Shown here piece after piece: positions 24,353 through 30,657 of a stretch of DNA of 64,000 bases. Origin of the DNA: Phycisphaerales bacterium (lineage in GTDB: Bacteria; Planctomycetota; Phycisphaerae; Phycisphaerales; UBA1924); contig JAEPOJ010000009.1 of NCBI GenBank assembly GCA_017642965.1, positions 1 to 64,000 on the forward strand, written 5' to 3'. The translations under genes were made by a program, and so were the position numbers. A model generated the notes under the pieces. It did not search any database. It was not told the origin of the DNA and was given only the letters and a program-made list of their open reading frames with translations. Each line of letters begins with the position of its first letter. Positions within the stretch are counted from its first letter, which is position 1.

Positions 24353-26373
24353 GCAACGCATTCACCAACGCGTGGGGCTGGTCCGTTCGGCGCTCGCCGC
24401 TCATGATGCTCTGGCGGAGCTTCCGGGGGCTGCTCCATCCCAACAAGGACGCGTTCGCGCTTCTCGATGCCGCGACGCTCCCCGAGCCGGTCGACGGCGT
24501 GATTCGAACAACCATCGCCCGCACCAGACTCTGGCGCGATGAGCGGGCCCAGGTCGCCCGCGAGCTCATCGCCCACGCCCAGGACGCGATCGACGCGGGG
24601 CGGGACCCGAAACAGGTCGCGGAAACCTTCGGCGACCCCCGACGGGTCGCCCGCCTGCTCAGACGCTCAATGAAACGCAAGCGCCCGCTCTCGTGGCAGC
24701 TATACCGGTTCTCCCGCAGGGCGGTAGGGGTGATGTTCCTTGTGCTCTTTGTTGTCTATATCGCGGTTGTTGTGCGGTTCTACACCAGCGAGCCGGACAT
24801 CAAGGTGGATTACGCCGCGATGCTCAACGATCGCTATGCACACTACCCTGAAGACCAGTTGTCATGGCCAGTGATCATGGAGACATCGCTTGAGTGGTCA
24901 AAGGCCGCGCATGTTCTTGAATCCCAGCAGGAACAGCGTATTCATTCGCTCCCTGAAGAGCAGCAGTACGAGCATATGACGGGGATCTCGCTCTTCCCGC
25001 AGGTCCCCTCCGATCACCCGGACTACCAGCCCATCGCAAGGGCGGTGCGAGATATGGCCCCGCAGCTGGCGCAGCTACGCGATGCTGCGGCTCGCCCGGC
25101 TCTCGGTTTTCCGATCGGGTATGAAGTCACTGAAACCGAGTGGAATGGGAGAAAGTTCACCAGCGGCATCATCCCGGCCACAGAGAATGACTTCAAGAAC
25201 CGATCGCTGATGGAAGTGCGCCTCGCGCATCTGGGCCCGATCCGCCAGCTCTCCAACGTCCTGATCTTCGATGCCCGACTCGCGATTGATGAGGGCGATT
25301 CAGCGCGAGCGACTCAGAACTACATCGCGATCCTGGGGCTCGCCCGCCAGGCGAGATCTGAGCCGTTCATGATCTCAGAGCTAGTAGGGATCGCGATCCA
25401 CATGAGCGCAATCCGTGAAATCGAGCGCCAGGTACGCGACCATCCGGGCCTGCTCAACCGGACACGGCTTATCGAGCTCGCACACATTCATGCCGAAGCA
25501 ATGAAGGAACGGGCGTACGACTTTGATCTGGAGCAACTGATGTTCGAGGACCTGCTTCAGCGTGTGTACAGCGACGACGGGCAGGGCGATGGCCGCCTCA
25601 CACCAGAGGGACTTGAGCACATGGGGTTGATCATGGGTGACACCGCGGACCTCGGCGAGTCGTATGTGACAGACGCGATCAATATGGACGCACGCATCCG
25701 TGCCGCCACCCGTCCGCTCACCCGCGTTTTTTCGGCGAGCCGCGCCGAGGAATCAGCGTTGTACAACAGCGTCATGGAAACGGCGAGTCGTGTGACCGAG
25801 CGCGGCCCAGAGTGGATCGCGATCATGGACGAGCAGGAACTGATCGACGCCAAGCTCCAGTCCGAGGGCAACCCGATCCGATTTTCGTTCGCGGGCATGA
25901 TGACGCCGGCGCTCGGGTCCGCAATCGACACCCTGTTCAAGTACCGTCAATACTGCGATGCATTCAGTCTTATGCTCGGGATCGAGTCGTACCGCCTCGA
26001 ACACGGACGCTTGCCGGACGACCTTGATCAACTCAGCCCGAAGTATGTTCCGCAACTGCCGCAGGATCTGATGGCCCCGGGCAGCGTGATCCGCTATCTG
26101 AGCGATCAGGAATCAAGCGGCTATCTCCTCTACAGCGTCGGGAGCGACGGAAATGATGATGGTGGCCGTTTGATCAGCGACGAAAGCCGATCCAGGTTCT
26201 CGCGCGAGGAACAGAGCTTCCGCGTCCGCTACCGTCAGGCGTATGACCGTTCCACGCACGAGCCCCTGTTTGAGCCCAGTGGCAGGCCAGTGATCGCTGA
26301 ACCACAGGGCCCCGACGCGGACTGGATCCTGATCGATACCCGACCCGAATCGGACGATCCGCAAGCACCGTGA
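24349..26373 (+). CDS. Membrane protein with HAAS-like N-terminus and pseudopilin-like C-terminus
   Basis: 674 residues. Residues about 40-108 resemble a HAAS/permease-prefix domain (RDERAQVARELIAHAQDAID, FGDPRRVARLL), the usual partner of PadR. One transmembrane segment follows at about 120-142. The remaining 530 residues are extracytoplasmic and helical. Near the C-terminus YRLEHGRLPDDLDQL and LLYSVGSDGNDDGG match a segment common in planctomycete secretion-associated proteins. No enzyme motif is visible. Coupled to the PadR gene. Confidence 0.65.
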   Translation: MSNAFTNAWGWSVRRSPLMMLWRSFRGLLHPNKDAFALLDAATLPEPVDGVIRTTIARTRLWRDERAQVARELIAHAQDAIDAGRDPKQVAETFGDPRRVARLLRRSMKRKRPLSWQLYRFSRRAVGVMFLVLFVVYIAVVVRFYTSEPDIKVDYAAMLNDRYAHYPEDQLSWPVIMETSLEWSKAAHVLESQQEQRIHSLPEEQQYEHMTGISLFPQVPSDHPDYQPIARAVRDMAPQLAQLRDAAARPALGFPIGYEVTETEWNGRKFTSGIIPATENDFKNRSLMEVRLAHLGPIRQLSNVLIFDARLAIDEGDSARATQNYIAILGLARQARSEPFMISELVGIAIHMSAIREIERQVRDHPGLLNRTRLIELAHIHAEAMKERAYDFDLEQLMFEDLLQRVYSDDGQGDGRLTPEGLEHMGLIMGDTADLGESYVTDAINMDARIRAATRPLTRVFSASRAEESALYNSVMETASRVTERGPEWIAIMDEQELIDAKLQSEGNPIRFSFAGMMTPALGSAIDTLFKYRQYCDAFSLMLGIESYRLEHGRLPDDLDQLSPKYVPQLPQDLMAPGSVIRYLSDQESSGYLLYSVGSDGNDDGGRLISDESRSRFSREEQSFRVRYRQAYDRSTHEPLFEPSGRPVIAEPQGPDADWILIDTRPESDDPQAP

Positions 26374-26377
26374 GACC

Positions 26378-26383
26378 TACTCT
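26378..26383 (+). promoter_or_regulatory. -10-like hexamer TACTCT before folA
   Basis: TACTCT ends 6 nt before ATG 26390, with no ribosome site; leaderless start inferred. Confidence 0.45.
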
Positions 26384-26389
26384 ATAGAG

Positions 26390-26944
26390 ATGCTCGATAC
26401 CGCCGACGCCTTCGACCCACGTGCCTTCCATGCCCAGTTCGAGATCGCGATGATCGTTGCGTGCTCACGCAACGGCGTGATCGGGCGTGATGGGGACCTC
26501 CCATGGCACCTGCCGCTGGATCTGAGGCACTTCATGCGATCGACCAAGGGCTGCCCGGTCATCATGGGCAGGAAAACCTTCGATTCGCTGGAGAAACCCC
26601 TCCCCGCACGATCCAACATCGTGGTCTCACGCTCGAGCAAGGGCACGGATGAGGAAGGGGTGTGGCGTGTCGAAGGGCTCGATTCGGCCCTGAGCACCGC
26701 CAAGACGCTAATCGGGCAAGGGGTGGTCGAACAGCCGGTCTGGATCGCCGGAGGGGGCACCATCTATGAGCAAATGCTCGCGAGAACAGACCTGATCGTG
26801 CGCACCCTCGTGGACTGCGGGCTCGAGGGCGATGCTTTTTTCCCCGATCTGTGCACAGATACATGGAAAATTGTGCATGAGGTCCAGCACCCGGCTGATG
26901 ACCGTCACCGCTATGGATTCAGTATCCAGTGGCTCACGCGGTGA
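26390..26944 (+). CDS. folA: Dihydrofolate reductase
   Basis: NADPH-dependent reduction of dihydrofolate. Family motifs are present: IVACSRNGVIGRDGDLPW, the catalytic-acid helix HLPLDLRHFM with Asp at the expected place, MGRKTFDSL and IAGGGTIYEQ. It has 184 residues, about 18 more at the N-terminus than E. coli FolA (LDTADAFDPRAFHAQFE), kept because the -10-like box fixes the first ATG. No thymidylate synthase is adjacent. Confidence 0.88.
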   Translation: MLDTADAFDPRAFHAQFEIAMIVACSRNGVIGRDGDLPWHLPLDLRHFMRSTKGCPVIMGRKTFDSLEKPLPARSNIVVSRSSKGTDEEGVWRVEGLDSALSTAKTLIGQGVVEQPVWIAGGGTIYEQMLARTDLIVRTLVDCGLEGDAFFPDLCTDTWKIVHEVQHPADDRHRYGFSIQWLTR

Positions 26945-27036
26945 TCTTAGGGGACGTCCACAGTTTCGGGGTAGGTTATTGTTCGGGTAAAGTGTTTGAA
27001 TTCGGAAAAAGTGCCTCGATCCGGACGAAATGGCGC

Positions 27037-27065
27037 TTGCAATGCGTTCCAGACGCGATTACGAT
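27037..27065 (+). promoter_or_regulatory. Promoter of secreted paralogue 11
   Basis: TTGCAA (27037-27042) and TACGAT (27060-27065) with a 17-nt spacer. The predicted leader is about 70 nt and contains the AGCAGTTTGGG element. A second possible -10, TAATAT at 27094-27099, has no good -35. Confidence 0.5.
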
Positions 27066-27108
27066 GGTTTCGGGTCAGGAATGTTTACGTTCCTAATATG
27101 TTGCCTCA

Positions 27109-27119
27109 AGCAGTTTGGG
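27109..27119 (+). other. Leader element AGCAGTTTGGG, copy 2
   Basis: Same 11 bases as 17637-17647 and at a similar distance (25 nt versus 21 nt) from the start codon of a paralogous gene, although flanking leader sequence differs. Confidence 0.4.
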
Positions 27120-27144
27120 GCCAATCTCAGTAGGAGAAAGAGAA

Positions 27145-27732
27145 ATGAAGACTATCGCTCTTGCAGCAATCGCTGGACTCGCTGCGGCCGCCTCGGCTCA
27201 GAACTTCAGCCTCACCCTCGTCCCCTCAACCATGACCGTCGACACCTCCGGTGGCGCCGCGACCTTCACCATGACCGTTTTCGGTGATGCTGATGTCGGC
27301 ACCCACCTCCTCGGTGGTGCATTCGGTCTCGCAGCCAACGGTGGCGGCGACACGGTTCAGGGCATGTCCTGGTCGCCCGCGGCTTGGTCGGCATTCAACA
27401 CCGACGGCGGCTACGCTGGCAACGGTAACTACAACACCGTCGTCTACGGCCAGCTCGTCATCCCCGGCATCTTCCCGCCCGCACCGGGTTCGGAACTTGG
27501 CTCGGCGATCGGCTCCTTCACCGTCACCGTTGACGGCGCAGGCGTCCTCGACTACCAGCTCACCGCTGGCAGCCCCTTCTCCCTGGAAGTCGTTGACGCA
27601 GTCTCCGGCGCTACCCAGAACGACGCTGGCGGCATCTCGCTCGGCGGCGCAACCATCAACGTCGTTCCCGCTCCGTCGGCAATGGCGCTCCTCGGCCTCG
27701 GCGGTCTCGTCGCTGGTCGTCGTCGTCGCTAA
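27145..27732 (+). CDS. Secreted paralogue 11 (stand-alone), PEP-CTERM-like tail
   Basis: 195 residues. ASA precedes QNFSLTLVPS; FTMTVFGDADVGTHLLGGAFGL; core WSAFNTDGGYAGNGNYNTV; PGIFPPAPGSELGSAIGSF; SPFSLEVVDAVSG. Tail VPAPS, LLGLGGLVAG, RRRR: the best-formed tail of the family. It has its own promoter, AGGAGAAAGAG ribosome site and a strong terminator. Alanine codons are often GCA or GCT and glycine GGT, unlike the array copies. This fits high expression, but that is inference. Confidence 0.84.
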   Translation: MKTIALAAIAGLAAAASAQNFSLTLVPSTMTVDTSGGAATFTMTVFGDADVGTHLLGGAFGLAANGGGDTVQGMSWSPAAWSAFNTDGGYAGNGNYNTVVYGQLVIPGIFPPAPGSELGSAIGSFTVTVDGAGVLDYQLTAGSPFSLEVVDAVSGATQNDAGGISLGGATINVVPAPSAMALLGLGGLVAGRRRR

Positions 27733-27785
27733 TCGCGATGACCGACTCCAGACGCTGATTTCAGCGATCTGAAGCTCAACATCAA

Positions 27786-27819
27786 ACCCCCGATCGGATC
27801 TCCGATCGGGGGTTCTTTT
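27786..27819 (+). terminator. Terminator of paralogue 11
   Basis: A 13-bp perfect stem (ACCCCCGATCGGA and its complement) with a 2-nt apex followed by TCTTTTG. Confidence 0.82.
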
Positions 27820-28091
27820 GTATCCCAGCGTCATCAGCGGCACAACTCAGCCCTCTTCACCACCATCCGATGACGCAGATCCGCTCCCAGAAAACCTCGA
27901 TTCAGCGGGGATTATCGGGTGGGGCCCCCGTGAAGAGCAAAATATCGCTGAATTGCAAAATCATTTGCCAATCGACTGGCAGTCTTCCTGGCTTGGTGTA
28001 CTTTTCGACCGGGTCACGAACGAGTCGTTCGTTTCAACAGGTCAACGGTTAAACAAGATCAAATCAATAACCAAGTGAGGAGAACTCCCAA
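27820..28091. other. Intergenic leader region between paralogues 11 and 12
   Basis: The gap between the two genes (27733-28091) is the longest without a supported gene. After the terminator it holds a 6-bp inverted repeat CGAACG-AGT-CGTTCG at 28017-28031 and an A-rich stretch before a GAGGAG ribosome site. A small open frame at 27818-28078 starts inside the terminator and has no recognisable protein features. No clear -35/-10 pair was found, although the promoter of paralogue 12 must lie here. Confidence 0.5.
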
Positions 28092-28679
28092 ATGAAGAAC
28101 GCAGTTGCACTTATCGCTGTCGCAGGTATCGCTTCCGTCGCCGCCGCTCAGAACTTCAGCCTGACCGTCGTCCCCTCGGCGACCGAGGTCGCTGAAGGTG
28201 GCACTTTCACCCTCTCCGTTTACGGTGACTCCGATCAGGGCTCGCACCTCCTCGGTGGTGAGTTCTCCATGAGCTCGGGCAGCGCTCTGGTTGACAGCAT
28301 GGCATGGTCCAACGCAGCATGGTCGGCATTCAACACCGACAACGGCTACGCAGGCAACGGTGACTACAACAGCGTCATCTTCGGCCAGCTCGTCATCCCC
28401 GGCATCTTCCCGCCCGCACCCGGTTCGGAGAACGGCGCACTGATCGGTACCTTCCAGGTCAACCTGGCAGCAGCCGGCACCGGCGTCATCGACTTCCAGC
28501 TCAACGCTGGTGCAGGTGACTTCACCCTCCAGACCGTTGACTCGGTCACGGGTGACCTCTACGACGATCGCAACGGCCAGCTCTCGCTCGGCTCGACCCG
28601 CGTCACCGTTACCCCCGCTCCGTCGGCACTCGCACTGCTCGGCCTCGGTGGTATCGCAGCAGGCCGTCGTCGCCGCTAA
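28092..28679 (+). CDS. Secreted paralogue 12 (stand-alone), PEP-CTERM-like tail
   Basis: 195 residues. The signal peptide ends AAA before QNFSLTVVPS; FTLSVYGDSDQGSHLLGGEF; core WSAFNTDNGYAGNGDYNSV; PGIFPPAPGSENGALIG; GDFTLQTVDSVTGDLYDD. Tail TPAPS, LLGLGGIAAG, RRRR. GTGAGGAG is the ribosome site. No cysteine in the mature part. It shares codon style with paralogue 11 and has its own terminator. Confidence 0.84.
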   Translation: MKNAVALIAVAGIASVAAAQNFSLTVVPSATEVAEGGTFTLSVYGDSDQGSHLLGGEFSMSSGSALVDSMAWSNAAWSAFNTDNGYAGNGDYNSVIFGQLVIPGIFPPAPGSENGALIGTFQVNLAAAGTGVIDFQLNAGAGDFTLQTVDSVTGDLYDDRNGQLSLGSTRVTVTPAPSALALLGLGGIAAGRRRR

Positions 28680-28700
28680 TCAGCGACAACGACCGCACCT

Positions 28701-28764
28701 CAGCTCATAACGAGCTGAAACGCATAGCCAAGACCCCCGGTCAGAAATGATCGGGGGTTCTTTT
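28701..28764 (+). terminator. Double hairpin terminator of paralogue 12
   Basis: A first hairpin CAGCTC/GAGCTG (28701-28717) is followed by a GC-rich stem (ACCCCCG... to ...CGGGGGT, 28733-28758) closed by a GAAA tetraloop and then TCTTTTG. Confidence 0.78.
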
Positions 28765-28817
28765 GTATGGCTCAGATCGCCAGCGTGGCCTGGTCCCGGA
28801 AGATCCGAGACCCTCGA

Positions 28818-29333
28818 TCACGGGGTCTCGTCCCCTTCATCCGTGGAGGCAGGAGTGATGCCAAAGGACAGCACCACGGCGCCGTCACTGAGCAGATCCA
28901 AGCGGTGAGGCTCCGCGTGATATGCGTCGATCTGCTGCAGGAGATGGAAGAAGCGGGATTCTTGCTGCATGATCCCGCCGGGCTGCGTGCAGAACATGCG
29001 AGTCGAGATGATCTCGGAGATATGCAGCCCTGCCTCAGCTTTGCGGATGTAGCTCGCCGTGTACCGGTTGCAACCGGAACTGCCCTCGAGCCAAGTGTGC
29101 TCTCGGAAGTTCAGGGTGAGCTCGGTCTTGGCGATCGGCGCTTGCCCCTCGATCGTGCTCAGCACCCAGCGCTCACCCGAGACCCAGGCCCAGTCCTGCT
29201 CGGCTTGCCTTATCTCGGACACCATCGGGCGGGTGTCGACCGCGGGTTGTTCTTCGGCTTTGTTGTTGGTGCAGGCGCCGAGCATGCTCAGGCAGATCAG
29301 CAGGCCCGTGCCGTGTGTTGTGGCGTGTTTCAT
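28818..29333 (-). CDS. META-domain (HslJ-like) lipoprotein
   Basis: 171 residues. The lipobox is LSMLGAC, giving a lipidated Cys at about residue 21. The META domain signatures are SSGCNRYTASY and TRMFCTQPGG with the paired cysteines of that family. META proteins such as HslJ are linked to stress or antibiotic tolerance in some bacteria; the role here is unknown. GAGGAGG precedes ATG 29333. It follows the two-TM protein gene by 27 nt, so the two likely form an operon. Confidence 0.78.
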   Translation of the reverse strand: MKHATTHGTGLLICLSMLGACTNNKAEEQPAVDTRPMVSEIRQAEQDWAWVSGERWVLSTIEGQAPIAKTELTLNFREHTWLEGSSGCNRYTASYIRKAEAGLHISEIISTRMFCTQPGGIMQQESRFFHLLQQIDAYHAEPHRLDLLSDGAVVLSFGITPASTDEGDETP

Positions 29334-29360
29334 GTGGCCTCCTCGTCTCGGACAGCGGTT

Positions 29361-29888
29361 TCAGCTGGCGACGCCAGCTGGAGCATACCCCTCATCGTCG
29401 ATCATATCACCAGTGATCGCACGCATGGATGCATCGTACAGCTCGTTCATCTGCTCGTGCGCGATGCGTTGCCCGACGAGCGACGCCCAGTACATCAGCA
29501 CACCGATGCCGATCGGGATCGGGGCCAGCGTGAGCGCCCCCGGCGGTTTGTTGAGCATCCACTGAGAAAACCCGAAGATGACCGCAAACAACACCAAGGT
29601 CGCCAGCGCGATGTAGCCGAGCATGAACCCGGTCCACACGCTCGGGTTCGGGCTGAACCGCCCCTTAACCACCGCACCAGTCCCATGCTCGTGGACCTCT
29701 AGGTGGAGCCAAGGAGACCAGAAGTGACGCCGCGACGGGGGGATCACCAGCAGCAGGTGATTCCCCGCGATCCGCCCATCGATGGGGTAGTCGCGGTCAT
29801 CAACCAGGCGTGCCAGCCGATCGATCGTCGCATTCAGATCGAGCGGGAACTCGATCGTAAAACTGGGTCGCATGGGTGGGATCTGCAC
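29361..29888 (-). CDS. Hypothetical protein with two transmembrane segments
   Basis: 175 residues. It is not recognised as a named family. An N-terminal soluble part (SFTIEFPLDLNATIDRLARL) is followed by two hydrophobic helices (GYIALATLVLFAVIFGF and LAPIPIGIGVLMYWASLVG), with a short C-terminus. GTG 29888 is chosen because GAGGAG lies 5 nt upstream; ATG 29873 is the alternative. A longer frame reading back across the start of apt has no such support. Confidence 0.6.
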   Translation of the reverse strand: MQIPPMRPSFTIEFPLDLNATIDRLARLVDDRDYPIDGRIAGNHLLLVIPPSRRHFWSPWLHLEVHEHGTGAVVKGRFSPNPSVWTGFMLGYIALATLVLFAVIFGFSQWMLNKPPGALTLAPIPIGIGVLMYWASLVGQRIAHEQMNELYDASMRAITGDMIDDEGYAPAGVAS

Positions 29889-29976
29889 GTGGACTCCTCG
29901 TTTCGGGTTCAAGCATACCAGATTGTTCGAGATCCGGATATGTCGATCTTCAATCAGCAGCACGCCCGTGAACGCG

Positions 29977-29982
29977 TATGAT
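29977..29982 (+). promoter_or_regulatory. -10-like hexamer TATGAT before apt
   Basis: TATGAT ends 6 nt before ATG 29989; no ribosome site; leaderless start inferred. Confidence 0.52.
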
Positions 29983-29988
29983 GGCTCC

Positions 29989-30528
29989 ATGCATAGCACA
30001 GAAGCGCACGACAAGCTCAACGCCCTGATCGAAGAGGTCCCCGACTTTCCCAAGGCGGGCGTGGTGTTCAAGGATTTCACCCCATTGCTCGCGGATCCCG
30101 GTGCCCTCGCGCTCGCGGTCGAGCTCATGGCCAACCCGTACCGCGGCAAGGGTATCGATCTGGTAGTCGGTGCTGAGAGCCGGGGATTCATCTTCGGCAT
30201 CGCGATCGCCCAGGCCCTCTCCGCGGGGTTCGTGCCCGTACGCAAACCGGGCAAGCTGCCGCGCATGGTCCACGGGGTCGACTACGACCTGGAGTACGGG
30301 ACCGACCGTCTCGAACTGCACACCGACGCGCTCATGCGAGGACACAGGGTCCTGCTCGTGGATGACCTGTTGGCCACAGGGGGAACGATGAAGGCGAGTT
30401 GCGAACTCGTTCAGAAGACCGGCGCCGAGATCGCCGGGATCACGGTCCTCATCGAGCTCAACTTCCTGCACGGGCGCGAGAAACTCTCGGGCCTCGGGGA
30501 GGTCCACTCCGTGCTCAAGTACGACTGA
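29989..30528 (+). CDS. apt: Adenine phosphoribosyltransferase
   Basis: Salvages adenine to AMP using PRPP. The 179-residue protein has FPKAGVVFKDFTPLL at the N-terminus, GAESRGFIFG, VRKPGKLP and the PRPP-binding loop VLLVDDLLATGGT. Length is typical. The start is set by the adjacent -10-like box, discarding a 39-codon open extension with no homology. Confidence 0.93.
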   Translation: MHSTEAHDKLNALIEEVPDFPKAGVVFKDFTPLLADPGALALAVELMANPYRGKGIDLVVGAESRGFIFGIAIAQALSAGFVPVRKPGKLPRMVHGVDYDLEYGTDRLELHTDALMRGHRVLLVDDLLATGGTMKASCELVQKTGAEIAGITVLIELNFLHGREKLSGLGEVHSVLKYD

Positions 30529-30588
30529 TGAAAAGCTTTCGTGACGGGACTGTGCAGTGCGCCAAGCGAGAAAGCCGGGGCGGGGCGC

Positions 30589-30594
30589 TATCAT
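30589..30594 (+). promoter_or_regulatory. Candidate -10 TATCAT upstream of gcvP
   Basis: TATCAT lies about 63 nt before ATG 30658. The leader that follows (30600-30657) was examined for glycine-riboswitch-like features; none was convincing. Confidence 0.35.
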
Positions 30595-30657
30595 TGAACA
30601 CCCTCCACAAACCCCGCGATTGCACGGCGGGAAGGCACTTTTTCGAGACCGAACCGC

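Noticed and set aside
27818-28078. An 86-codon open frame between paralogues 11 and 12
   Set aside because: It begins in the T-run of a terminator, has no ribosome site and no protein-like features; the region is better read as a leader.
30595-30657. Glycine riboswitch in front of gcvP
   Set aside because: The leader is only about 60 nt and no paired-aptamer features are visible; too short for the known class.
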